Part shown: one piece after another, positions 28,319 to 37,099 of the stretch | Layout of the letters: the number at the start of each line of letters is the position of its first letter | How positions within the stretch are numbered: the stretch's first letter is position 1 | Source of the DNA: Microbulbifer flavimaris | GTDB lineage: Bacteria > Pseudomonadota > Gammaproteobacteria > Pseudomonadales > Cellvibrionaceae | Reading direction: 5' to 3' | NCBI RefSeq assembly: GCF_001641755.2 | Contig: NZ_LRFG02000001.1 | Span: forward strand, 868,001 to 932,000 | DNA length: 64,000 nt | The notes under the pieces: model-generated | Told to the model about the DNA's origin: nothing | The model's input: only the letters and a program-made list of their open reading frames with translations | Databases searched by the model: none | Made by a program: the position numbers and the translations under genes

Positions 28319-28883
28319 CGCCGCCACTCCAGTCCAGCTCGAGACCATAGAGGCTGCTGTAGGCCATTCGCGCCTCCCGCTGAACCCGATTACCGTCCAG
28401 CAGCATCACAGCAAGCTCTGCGGGTAAAACCTCACCGCTGGATAGCGAGACGAACTGGGGCGTCGGCCGGTCCCCTTCGTCGCGATCTGCGGCGAACTCG
28501 GCCGAGTCAGATAGCGGGAGTTCCGCCTCATTGAGGACTTCAAGACGGATGTTGGCGGGCAATTGATGTGACATGAAGCGCGCGGCACTGCTGGCCTGCC
28601 CCAGCTCGTCGAGAGATTGCCAGGACATGGTCTGGGGATCAAACCGCACCACAGTGTAACTATCCGGCTCGAACACGACACCGTAGTGCGCCTTGTCGAT
28701 CAGGGCCCGGTCCGCCACCAGCTGCAACAGATTGGCGAGGCGCTGGACCTCCGCGCTCCAGGCACGCCCACCAGCTCCGCCGAGTGAAACCACTGCCATA
28801 CCGGCGAGCACCGCGATGATCACGATCACCACCAGCAACTCGATCAGTGTGAAGCCGCGGTTGCGGCCCGGCACAGCTCTCAT
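28311..28883 (-). CDS. gspH: Type II secretion minor pseudopilin GspH
   Basis: A 190-residue pseudopilin with leader and cleavage motif RNRGFTLIELLVVIVIIAVL, Glu+5 present, and the GspH segment EVQRLANLLQLVADRALIDK. It connects the tip complex to the GspG shaft. It lies 19 bp after gspG. Confidence 0.94.
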   Translation of the reverse strand: MRAVPGRNRGFTLIELLVVIVIIAVLAGMAVVSLGGAGGRAWSAEVQRLANLLQLVADRALIDKAHYGVVFEPDSYTVVRFDPQTMSWQSLDELGQASSAARFMSHQLPANIRLEVLNEAELPLSDSAEFAADRDEGDRPTPQFVSLSSGEVLPAELAVMLLDGNRVQREARMAYSSLYGLELDWSGGDD

Positions 28884-28902
28884 GGTCCGGATCGACTATC
28901 TG

Positions 28903-29331
28903 TCAGAGCTCGGAGGCGAACAGGTCGGCCGCCTCGCCCTCACCGCCCGGCTTGCCATCGGCGCCGAGACTGAACAGGTCGTAGGGGCCCTCGCTCCCCG
29001 GGCTGATGTACTGGTACTCATTACCCCAGGGATCCTTGGCCTCGCGCTTGAGGTAGGGCTGCGTCCAGTTTTTGGCTTCCGGGAACCCGCTCGGCTTGTT
29101 CACCAGCGCCTGCAGGCCCTGATCCGTGCTCGGGTAGACAAAGTTGTCCATCCTGTACATATCCAGCGCGGTTTCGATGGCGCGAAGATCAGCCACTGCG
29201 GCTTTCATCCGTGCCTCTCCGGTGCGGCCCATGATATTGGGAACCACCAGCGCGCCCAGCACCCCGAGAATCACGATCACCACCATGATTTCGATTAGCG
29301 TGAAGCCGCCATTTTTTCGAAGGTTTTTCAT
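28903..29331 (-). CDS. gspG: Type II secretion major pseudopilin GspG
   Basis: A 142-residue major pseudopilin, MKNLRKNGGFTLIEIMVVIV, with the calcium-site and C-terminal motifs KDPWGNEYQYISPGSEGPYD and LGADGKPGGEG. The frame extends upstream to 29409, but ATG at 29331 yields the normal leader. It forms the pseudopilus shaft that drives secretion through GspD. Confidence 0.96.
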   Translation of the reverse strand: MKNLRKNGGFTLIEIMVVIVILGVLGALVVPNIMGRTGEARMKAAVADLRAIETALDMYRMDNFVYPSTDQGLQALVNKPSGFPEAKNWTQPYLKREAKDPWGNEYQYISPGSEGPYDLFSLGADGKPGGEGEAADLFASEL

Positions 29332-29405
29332 AACATCACTCTCTGTCACGGTTCTCTTGTTCGCGCTGTATCGCGCCCGGGTGTCAGTCCGGCAGTGAAA
29401 GCCGG

Positions 29406-30623
29406 TCAAATCACCATCTGATTCATGCTCATGATGGGCATCATGATCGCCATCACGATAAAGAGCACGATGGCCGCCATCAGCAACAGCATCGCCGGCT
29501 CAAACAGGCTCACGAATGCGGTAACCGCGCTCTGCAGGTCCTGCTCCTGGGATTCGGCAGCGCGGCCCAGCATCTCATCGAGGCTGCCGGAAGACTCACC
29601 ACTGGCAATCATGTAAATCATCATCGGCGGAAAGTACTCCACATCTTCCAGCGCCTTGCGCAGGCTGCCGCCCTCCCGCACGGACTTCTGTGCCGCCTGC
29701 AGCCGCTCTTTGAGGAACTCGTTACTCATCACGCCACTGGCGATGCCCATGGCCTGCACCAGAGGCACACTGCTACCGGTAAGAATCGCCAGCGTGCCCA
29801 CATAGCGGGCGCACTGTGCGCCGCGCACCAGCCAGCCGATCACCGGCAGCTCCAGCAATCGATGGTGGAAGCGATAGCGGATAGCGGGCTGCCGCAGCAT
29901 CATCACGGCGCCAAACGCCAGCGCGATAAGCACCGGTGGCACCAGCCAGCCCCAGGCAGCGATGAAGTCGCTGATGGCTACCAGTATCCGGGTGGGCAGT
30001 GGCAACACCTGGCCGGTGCCGGTAAAGACCTCGATCACATCCGGCACCACGTAAACCATCAGGCCCGTCACCACCAGCACGCAGACCAGCACCAGCACCA
30101 TCGGATAGATCAGGGCCAGTTGCACCTTCTGGCGGAATTTCTGCTGGTTTTCGACGTATTCACTGAGGCGCTCGAGCACCTCATCCAGGTGACCCGAGTG
30201 TTCGCCCGCCTCTACCGTGGCCCGGTAGAGCTTGGGAAAGGCGCGGGGAAAGCTGCCCAGGGCCTGGGCGAAGCTGTGGCCCTCCAGAATTTTGCCCCGA
30301 ACCGCCAGAACGATCCGCCGGATCTTGGCATTGCGGGTCTGGTTGGCAATGGCGCTGAGGGTCTCCTCCAGCGGTATCCCCGCCCGCAACAGGGTGGCGA
30401 TCTGCCGGGTCAACAGGGCCAGGTGCTTGACGCTGAGCCCGGGGCTGCCGGAAAGCAGTGAAGCCCCACCGGCGCCATGGGATTCGGCAGCCGGACCCAC
30501 CTCCAGCGGCACCAGGCCACGGGCACGCAATTGTTGTCGCGCCGCCTTGGCGCTGTCGGCCTCAAGGGTTCCGCGATTCTTGCGTCCCGAGTCGGTAAGG
30601 GCAATGTATTCGAAAGCAGCCAC
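29406..30623 (-). CDS. gspF: Type II secretion inner-membrane platform protein GspF
   Basis: A 405-residue protein with two T2SSF domains (LLTRQIATLLRAGIPLEETL and the repeat around residue 275, YVGTLAILTGSSVPLVQAM) and three membrane segments. It couples GspE hydrolysis to pseudopilus assembly. It follows gspE directly (2-bp gap). Confidence 0.96.
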   Translation of the reverse strand: MAAFEYIALTDSGRKNRGTLEADSAKAARQQLRARGLVPLEVGPAAESHGAGGASLLSGSPGLSVKHLALLTRQIATLLRAGIPLEETLSAIANQTRNAKIRRIVLAVRGKILEGHSFAQALGSFPRAFPKLYRATVEAGEHSGHLDEVLERLSEYVENQQKFRQKVQLALIYPMVLVLVCVLVVTGLMVYVVPDVIEVFTGTGQVLPLPTRILVAISDFIAAWGWLVPPVLIALAFGAVMMLRQPAIRYRFHHRLLELPVIGWLVRGAQCARYVGTLAILTGSSVPLVQAMGIASGVMSNEFLKERLQAAQKSVREGGSLRKALEDVEYFPPMMIYMIASGESSGSLDEMLGRAAESQEQDLQSAVTAFVSLFEPAMLLLMAAIVLFIVMAIMMPIMSMNQMVI

Positions 30624-30625
30624 GG

Positions 30626-32122
30626 TCAGGACTCCTGGGTGACCCGCAACACTTCCTCCAGGGAAGTGATACCTGCCAGCACTTTGGCCACGCCGTCCTC
30701 GCGGATACTGGGTGCAACCTTGCGCGCCTCAACCACCAGCGCACTCTCGGAGGCCCGGTCGTGAATCAACTGACGCATGGTTTCATTGACCGGTACCAGC
30801 TCATAGATGCCGACCCGCCCAACGTAACCGCTGTGGTTGCAGTGCTCGCAGCCCGCCGGGCGGTAGATGATGGTCTCCCCCGCCCCATCCACATTCAGAA
30901 GCCGGCGCTCGCCGGGATCCGCGGTGTGAGGCTGTTTACACTCGGGGCACAGCACGCGGACCAGTCGTTGTGCCAGCACGCCGATCAGGCTGGAGGAGAG
31001 AAGGAATGGCTCGATGCCCATGTCCACCAGGCGCGTCACCGCACCCAGGGCGGTATTGGTGTGCAGGGTGGAGAGCACCAGGTGGCCGGTAAGGGATGCC
31101 TGAATCGCAATCTGCATGGTTTCCAGGTCACGAATCTCACCCACCATCACCACGTCCGGGTCCTGGCGCAGGATCGCCCGCAGACCCCGGGCAAAGGTCA
31201 TGTCGGCCTTGGCATTGACCTGGGTCTGCCCCACCCCTTCCAGGTTGTACTCCACCGGGTCCTCGACCGTGAGAATGTTCTTCTCCCGATTATTGATACT
31301 GCCGAGCCCGGCATACAGAGTTGTGGTTTTACCAGAGCCGGTGGGGCCGGTCACCAGCAAAATGCCGTGGGGGCGACCGAGTAGCTCGGTCATCACCTTC
31401 AGGTCAGAGCCCGCCATACCGAGCCTGGTCAGGTCCATCTTGCCCGCCTGCTTGTCCAGCAGCCGCATCACCACCCGCTCGCCGGCACTGGAGGGCATGG
31501 TGGATACGCGGACATCCACCTCGCGCCCCCCCATCAGCAGGGAGATACGGCCGTCCTGGGGCACACGCTTCTCGGCGATATCCAGTTTGGCCATTACCTT
31601 GATGCGGGAAACCAGCAGCGGTGCCAGCGCCCGACGTGGCTCCAGCACTTCCCGCAGCACGCCGTCCACGCGAAAGCGCACCACGAGCTTCTTATCGAAG
31701 GTCTCAATATGGATGTCAGACGCCCCCTGCTTCAGGGACTCGGCAAAGATGGCATTGATAAGGCGGACGATTGGCGCATCGTCCTCCTGCTCCAGAAGAT
31801 CCTCGGTTTCCGGCAGGGAATCAGCCACGGCGGCGAGATCCAGATCGTCACCCAGACCCTCAACATCGGAGAGATTGCCACCCTCGCGGTTTTCATATTC
31901 CTGCTGCAGGGAGGACTGAAACACATCGTCCCCAACGGCCTCGATATCCACCGGGAATCCGCACAAACGCTGGACTTCCGCCAGCACACTGGGATCCAGC
32001 GGTGCCACGTACTGACAGCGGGTCTGCCCCGCGTCACTGACAAGCAACACCCGGTGCCGCTTGGCGAAGGCGTACGGAAGACGCTTTACCCCGGTCTCCA
32101 CAGAGGCCGTGTCTACGGTCAT
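30626..32122 (-). CDS. gspE: Type II secretion ATPase GspE
   Basis: A 498-residue AAA+ ATPase: N-terminal GspL-binding domain, N2 domain (SDIHIETFDKKLVVRFRVDG), Walker A (VTGPTGSGKTTTLYAGL), Asp box (ILTVEDPVEYNLEGVGQTQV), Walker B (LRQDPDVVMVGEIRD), His box (STLHTNTALGAVTRLVDMG) and the C-terminal tetracysteine zinc site (CPEC ... CEHC). All catalytic elements are intact. It overlaps the gspD stop by 4 bp. Confidence 0.97.
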   Translation of the reverse strand: MTVDTASVETGVKRLPYAFAKRHRVLLVSDAGQTRCQYVAPLDPSVLAEVQRLCGFPVDIEAVGDDVFQSSLQQEYENREGGNLSDVEGLGDDLDLAAVADSLPETEDLLEQEDDAPIVRLINAIFAESLKQGASDIHIETFDKKLVVRFRVDGVLREVLEPRRALAPLLVSRIKVMAKLDIAEKRVPQDGRISLLMGGREVDVRVSTMPSSAGERVVMRLLDKQAGKMDLTRLGMAGSDLKVMTELLGRPHGILLVTGPTGSGKTTTLYAGLGSINNREKNILTVEDPVEYNLEGVGQTQVNAKADMTFARGLRAILRQDPDVVMVGEIRDLETMQIAIQASLTGHLVLSTLHTNTALGAVTRLVDMGIEPFLLSSSLIGVLAQRLVRVLCPECKQPHTADPGERRLLNVDGAGETIIYRPAGCEHCNHSGYVGRVGIYELVPVNETMRQLIHDRASESALVVEARKVAPSIREDGVAKVLAGITSLEEVLRVTQES

Positions 32123-34086
32123 TTTTCTACCTCAAGTACCTCAACCGGTGCGCCCTCGCCCTCGTAGCTGCCTGTCGGGGGCAGCAAGTCGGGCAGGACA
32201 TCACCGCGGTGCCAGTCCCAGATCACACTGGTCTTGTCACGAATACGGAATTGCTTCTCCTGAAGGTCCAGATAGCGCTCACGGGTCTCCTCGTAACCGG
32301 CAACCTGGGTGCTCAGGATTTTCGGGCGCAGGAAGACCATCAGGTTGGTCTTGCTCACATCCTTGCTGGAGGAGCGAAACAGGCGCCCGATACCGGGGAG
32401 ATCGCCCAGCAGCGGTACCTTGGAGGTGTTCTCACTGACCTGATCCTCGATCAATCCGCCTAGCACCAGAATGGCACCGTCATCGATCAGTACGCGGGTG
32501 CGAATCTCCCGCTTGCTGGTGACGATATCGGAGGCCCCGGTCGCGCCTTCAGCAAAAGGCAGGACGTTCTCGACCTTCTGTTCAATATCCAGGGTGACGG
32601 AATTGTTGTTGTTGACCCGCGGCGTCACCTTGAGCGTCGTACCGACGTCCTGGCGCTGAATCGTGGTAAAGGGATCGTTGTTGGCGCCGGACAACAACTG
32701 CTCACCGGTAATGAAGGGCACATTCTGGCCCACCAGGATCTCTGCCTCCTCGTTGTCCAGCGCCATGATGGTGGGCGTGGAAAGGATATTGGCATTGTTC
32801 TGGGTCGCCACCGCATTGACCACTGCGCGCACATCGGTCCCACTCAGGTAGCCCAGGTTGAGGCCTGTGCCGAGCAGGTTGAGCGGATTCAGTGAAGCGG
32901 GGTTGAACTCCGACAGTACATTGCCGTCGTCATCGACGATGGGATTCGGCGACGCGTCATTGTTGAAGCCCGCCACTACGTCATCGTTGGCACCGGCTAT
33001 CCAGCGGATCCCCAGGTCGCTGCCGGACCCTTCGGTTACCTCGACGATGATCGCCTCAATCAGCACCTGGGCCCGACGCACGTCCAGCTTGGCAATCACA
33101 CCCTTCATGGTCTCAAGCAGCGCCGGCGGTGCCGTAAGCACAAGGGAGTTCAGAGACTCGTTGACCTGGATACTGACCTCGACATCCGCGGCCTGCTGGT
33201 CCTTCTCGGTCTTCTGGATGCTGCCGCTCATACCCTCCAGAATCGGTTTCAGGTCGGCCGCATTGGCGTACTGGACATACACCACCGCCGTATTGCCCTC
33301 ACCGTCCAGGGGCTGGTCGAGGCGGCGGATCACATTCTTGAGCTGCTGCCGGGTTACCGGATCGCCGGTGAGCAACACCGAGTTGGAGCGCTCATCCACG
33401 GCAATGCGCAGTGGCTGGACATCATTGCCCGCCTGCTTGGCGCCGGACTGCAGCAATTCATTCAGTACCTGCTTTACCTCCTTGGCGGAAGCAAACTGCA
33501 GCGGGACCAGTTCGATATCGATGGCACCGGCCCGATCCAGCTGCCTCACCAGGCGCACTATCTGTTCAATATTCGCGGCGCGATCGGCGATGATGAGCGT
33601 ATTGGTGTCGGCATAGGCCGCCAGGTGGCCGGTCTGGGGGATGAGCGGGCGCAGCATGGCGATCAGCTGGGACGCGGAGATATTCTCCACCCGTACCGTG
33701 CGTACCACCAGGGACTCCGCCGGAGCACGGATGCTATCCCCGACTACAGGAATCGCCTGCTGCTTGGCCAGCGCATCCGGCACCACTTTCCAGGTGCCCC
33801 CCTGCTCCACCAGGCTGAAACCATTCACCTGTAGCACAGACATGAAGACGTCAAACGCTTCATCGTGAGTCATGGGATCACCGGCGACCACGGTAACCTT
33901 GCCCTTCACATTGGGGTGCACAATGATGTTCTTGCCGGTGAAATCCGCTGCCCAATTGATCAGGTCACGGATATCGGCGTTATCGAGTGAGAGCGTAACC
34001 CGCTCCGGGGGTTGAGCCAGCGCCACAGTGGACAAAAGCAATCCCAGCCCGACTGCTAGCAGTCGATGAATAAACATCCTCTTCAT
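32119..34086 (-). CDS. gspD: Type II secretion secretin GspD
   Basis: A 655-residue outer-membrane secretin: signal peptide (cleaved near VALAQ), N0 domain (TLSLDNADIRDLINWAADFT), N1-N3 repeats, then the secretin core with VPFITGEQLL and VPLLGDLPGIGRLFRSSS, and a C-terminal S-domain-like tail. It forms the exit channel for folded exoproteins. It lies 72 bp after gspC. Confidence 0.97.
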   Translation of the reverse strand: MKRMFIHRLLAVGLGLLLSTVALAQPPERVTLSLDNADIRDLINWAADFTGKNIIVHPNVKGKVTVVAGDPMTHDEAFDVFMSVLQVNGFSLVEQGGTWKVVPDALAKQQAIPVVGDSIRAPAESLVVRTVRVENISASQLIAMLRPLIPQTGHLAAYADTNTLIIADRAANIEQIVRLVRQLDRAGAIDIELVPLQFASAKEVKQVLNELLQSGAKQAGNDVQPLRIAVDERSNSVLLTGDPVTRQQLKNVIRRLDQPLDGEGNTAVVYVQYANAADLKPILEGMSGSIQKTEKDQQAADVEVSIQVNESLNSLVLTAPPALLETMKGVIAKLDVRRAQVLIEAIIVEVTEGSGSDLGIRWIAGANDDVVAGFNNDASPNPIVDDDGNVLSEFNPASLNPLNLLGTGLNLGYLSGTDVRAVVNAVATQNNANILSTPTIMALDNEEAEILVGQNVPFITGEQLLSGANNDPFTTIQRQDVGTTLKVTPRVNNNNSVTLDIEQKVENVLPFAEGATGASDIVTSKREIRTRVLIDDGAILVLGGLIEDQVSENTSKVPLLGDLPGIGRLFRSSSKDVSKTNLMVFLRPKILSTQVAGYEETRERYLDLQEKQFRIRDKTSVIWDWHRGDVLPDLLPPTGSYEGEGAPVEVLEVEK

Positions 34087-34158
34087 TATTTGTCTGGCTC
34101 TTTCTCAAATGGTCTTGGTCAAAAAAAGAATATTTCCGGTCCGGTGACGGCGATTTAT

Positions 34159-34830
34159 CTATCGCTCTGCCCGGCGCTCCCTCGCGAGACTGCGTAACTG
34201 CTCGAGGCGCTCCCGGATCGATTGTTGTTTTTCTGAGCGATCCTGATTGCTCTCCGCGCCGCCCCTTGCGGCCGGGCGGGAAAAGTTGTTCGTAGTGAAG
34301 TTTCCTAGGGGAACACTGGGCCGACCGTCCTCATCGGGATAGGTCAGCTTTTCCATCTTGCCATTGCGGCGCAGGATGATGTGATCAGTGGCCACAGAAT
34401 ACAGCTCCGCCCCCCCGGGCAACCTGTCGCCCACAAACAGCCGCTGGGCCGGCTTGCCGCGCTCCGCCACCAGCGCACTGGCCTTGTTCTCCTCGCTGTT
34501 ATCCAGCACGCCGGAGAGCACGAGGTTCAGTTGCGTAATGGGAATATTGGCAAGATCCAGCTCCGGCTCAGCAGCAGGCCCAACAACTGCCAACCCGAAG
34601 AACGGGGTGCTGGGCAGAGTTGCGCTGCTCTGTGGCCGAATCCCCGCGGTATCACGGGCAGCCAAAAGGGACTCCTCCGAAGAGGATGGAATGAGACTGG
34701 CACCATATGCCAATATATTGGTGAGGAGCCAGGCGCCGACAATGGCAACCGAGGCAATCACACCACGTGGGAAGGGCCGGTTTGCCACCCCGGAGGGCAT
34801 CGCCCGACTAAATCGCTGTAGTGCCGACAT
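34159..34830 (-). CDS. gspC: Type II secretion protein GspC
   Basis: A 223-residue bitopic protein: one N-terminal membrane helix (GVIASVAIVGAWLLTNILAYG) and a periplasmic homology region (NIPITQLNLVLSGVLDNSEENK, FVGDRLPGGAELYSVATDHI). The C-terminus lacks a clear PDZ domain and ends in a charged RERLEQLRSLARERR helix, closer to the coiled-coil form. ATG at 34830 with AGGG upstream is preferred over the TTG at 34836. First gene of the gspCDEFGHIJKLM operon. Confidence 0.92.
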   Translation of the reverse strand: MSALQRFSRAMPSGVANRPFPRGVIASVAIVGAWLLTNILAYGASLIPSSSEESLLAARDTAGIRPQSSATLPSTPFFGLAVVGPAAEPELDLANIPITQLNLVLSGVLDNSEENKASALVAERGKPAQRLFVGDRLPGGAELYSVATDHIILRRNGKMEKLTYPDEDGRPSVPLGNFTTNNFSRPAARGGAESNQDRSEKQQSIRERLEQLRSLARERRAER

Positions 34831-35016
34831 GAACAACCCTGAAGGCCAATCCGCGATTGACCGAAATTATTGATCTTTGACGCCTATTCTCATTCGTCAC
34901 TACCAGAAAGGCAATGTTCCATCATCGGCGTCGATCACATCTCGCGGTCCCTGGTGTTCCGTCGATCCTGGCGCAGGTTACTACCGCACCCGACACGAGC
35001 CAACCTAACTGGCAGT

Positions 35017-35041
35017 AAAAGGGCGGCAAACGCCGCCCTTT
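35017..35041 (-). terminator. Rho-independent terminator of etfBA
   Basis: GGGCGGC (35021-35027) pairs with GCCGCCC (35032-35038) around AAAC; the flanking AAAA and TTT make it usable in both directions. It lies about 30 bp after the etfA stop. Confidence 0.8.
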
Positions 35042-35069
35042 CAATGCCCGCCAGTATATTAAGCGAAAA

Positions 35070-35999
35070 TTACAATTTTGTTTCCAGCTCCGGCACAGCG
35101 TCAAAGAGATCCGCGACCAGACCGTAGTCAGCGACGGAGAAAATCGGCGCCTCCTCATCCTTGTTAATGGCCACAATCACCTTGGAGTCTTTCATCCCCG
35201 CCAGGTGCTGGATGGCACCGGAGATGCCGACCGCGATATACAGATCCGGGGCTACGATCTTGCCGGTCTGGCCAACCTGCATGTCATTCGGGACAAACCC
35301 GGCATCAACCGCCGCGCGGGATGCGCCCACTGCCGCGCCGAGCTTGTCGGCCAGCTTGTAGAGCATCTCGAAGTTTTCGCCATTCTGCATGCCGCGACCA
35401 CCGGAGATCACCACCTTCGCAGCGGTCAGCTCGGGACGGTCGGATTCGGCCAGTTCTTCGCCAACGAAAGAGGAAACACCGGCATCGTCAGCGATGTCGA
35501 CGCTCTCAACCGCGGCGCTGCCGCCCTCGGCCGCAACCGCATCGAACGCGGTCGCGCGCACGGAGATCACCTTGATCGCGTCAGAGCTCTGCACGGTCGC
35601 AATCACGTTACCGGCGTAGATCGGGCGCTTGAAAGTATCGGCGCTCTCGACGGCGATGATGTCGGAAATCGGCTGCACATCCAGGAGTGCGCCGGCGCGC
35701 GGCAGCATGTTCTTGCCAGTGGTGGTGGCGGGCGCCAGGATATGACCGTAATCCTTACCCAGGTCCCCGACCAGTTTGGCAACGTTCTCCGCCAACTGGT
35801 GCTCGTAGGCCGCATTATCAGCCAGCAGCACCTTGGAAACGCCCTCGACCTTGGCTGCCGATTCGGCAACTGCGCCGCAGCCGGCGCCGGCAACGAGGAC
35901 ATGAATGTCACCACCGATGGCCTTGGCCGCGGCGATGGTGTTGAGCGTGGCGCCCTTCAGTTCGGCGTTGTCGTGTTCTGCAATAACGAGAATGCTCAT
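35070..35999 (-). CDS. etfA: Electron transfer flavoprotein alpha subunit
   Basis: A 309-residue FAD-binding subunit that, with EtfB, takes electrons from acyl-CoA dehydrogenases and passes them to ETF-QO. The C-terminal FAD motifs [39 protein letters not shown] and [15 protein letters not shown] are intact. The start overlaps the etfB stop by one base. ETF-QO lies divergently upstream. Confidence 0.97.
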   Translation of the reverse strand: MSILVIAEHDNAELKGATLNTIAAAKAIGGDIHVLVAGAGCGAVAESAAKVEGVSKVLLADNAAYEHQLAENVAKLVGDLGKDYGHILAPATTTGKNMLPRAGALLDVQPISDIIAVESADTFKRPIYAGNVIATVQSSDAIKVISVRATAFDAVAAEGGSAAVESVDIADDAGVSSFVGEELAESDRPELTAAKVVISGGRGMQNGENFEMLYKLADKLGAAVGASRAAVDAGFVPNDMQVGQTGKIVAPDLYIAVGISGAIQHLAGMKDSKVIVAINKDEEAPIFSVADYGLVADLFDAVPELETKL

Positions 36000-36748
36000 C
36001 AGATTACCTTCGCCTCGTTCTTCAGTTTTTCTACCAGTTCCGCCACGTCGGCGACCTTAACACCAGCCTGGCGCTCGGCCGGCGGCTCGACCTTCAGGGT
36101 CTTGGTGCGGGGGGCGATATCGACACCCAGATCGGCCGGAGTGCTGGTGTCGAGGGGCTTTTTCTTGGCCTTCATGATGTTTGGCAGAGACGCGTAGCGC
36201 GGCTCGTTCAGGCGCAGATCGGTGGTCACTACTGCAGGGAGCTTTAGCTCGACAGTCTGCAGGCCGCCGTCGATCTCACGGGTGACCTTTACGGAGCCAT
36301 CTTCAACAACGACTTCGGAGGCAAAGGTGCCCTGGGCCATACCGGTGAGGGCGCCCAGCATCTGGCCGGTCTGGTTGTTGTCACCATCGATGGACTGCTT
36401 GCCCATAATGACCATCTGCGGCTCTTCTTTCTCGACGATGGCTTTCAGGCACTTGGCAACCGCCAGCGGCTGCAGCTCTTCGTCGGTCTCGACCAGGATG
36501 CCCCGGTCAGCGCCCAGCGCCAGTGCGGTGCGAATCTGCTCCTGGCACTGCTTGGGTCCCATGGAAACGGCGACTATCTCGCTGACAACGCCCTTCTCCT
36601 TCAAGCGTACGGCCTCTTCTACAGCAATTTCGCAGAAGGGGTTGATAGACATTTTCACGTTGGCAGTGTCGACGTCACTACCGTCCGCCTTCGGGCGAAC
36701 CTTGACGTTGTAGTCGACAACGCGTTTCACAGCTACAAGAACTTTCAT
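35999..36748 (-). CDS. etfB: Electron transfer flavoprotein beta subunit
   Basis: A 249-residue AMP-binding subunit: [18 protein letters not shown] start, [18 protein letters not shown], the domain III motif [18 protein letters not shown] and the ETF beta signature around [18 protein letters not shown]. It is first in the etfBA operon, whose promoter region carries a PsrA-like box 75 bp upstream. Confidence 0.97.
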   Translation of the reverse strand: MKVLVAVKRVVDYNVKVRPKADGSDVDTANVKMSINPFCEIAVEEAVRLKEKGVVSEIVAVSMGPKQCQEQIRTALALGADRGILVETDEELQPLAVAKCLKAIVEKEEPQMVIMGKQSIDGDNNQTGQMLGALTGMAQGTFASEVVVEDGSVKVTREIDGGLQTVELKLPAVVTTDLRLNEPRYASLPNIMKAKKKPLDTSTPADLGVDIAPRTKTLKVEPPAERQAGVKVADVAELVEKLKNEAKVI

Positions 36749-37099
36749 GGAAATCCCGTCTCGGTAATCTGTTTAAAAGCCGCGACTGACAGGTCAAATC
36801 GCGAACGAATCGGATCGTTGAGTCAAACAGTTGTTTGAACGCGGTGTATGTTGAGCCTTCTATAGAGCAAAATCAATAGGGTGATCCCCCCTGCCCGGCC
36901 CATTCACCAGATCTATCACTGAGAATAAAACCCGCTAATCCGGTCACCCTAACCTATTGAAATACAGCATATTTGCCACGGGAAATGGATACTCCTGCAA
37001 TTGGTAGGGTTGAATAAACACCGATATAATCCGCGACCAATATAAAAGCAAAGGGCCCTCGAGCCCGGTAAAACCGTGAAACTAGCTGAGGAGAGCGCC
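36749..37099. other. Divergent intergenic region between etfBA and ETF-QO
   Basis: No gene seen. It contains the inverted repeat at 36823-36838 on the etfB side and a long AT-rich leader on the ETF-QO side. Frames crossing 36949-37344 on the minus strand are shadows of ETF-QO and are not supported. Confidence 0.5.
36823..36838. promoter_or_regulatory. PsrA-like operator upstream of etfB
   Basis: TCAAACAGTTGTTTGA contains CAAAC-N4-GTTTG, matching the published PsrA consensus G/CAAAC(N2-4)GTTTG/C. PsrA is a TetR-family repressor released by long-chain fatty acids or acyl-CoAs and is known in Pseudomonas to control beta-oxidation and electron-transfer flavoprotein genes. The site lies in the shared etfBA/ETF-QO promoter region. 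Confidence 0.65.
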
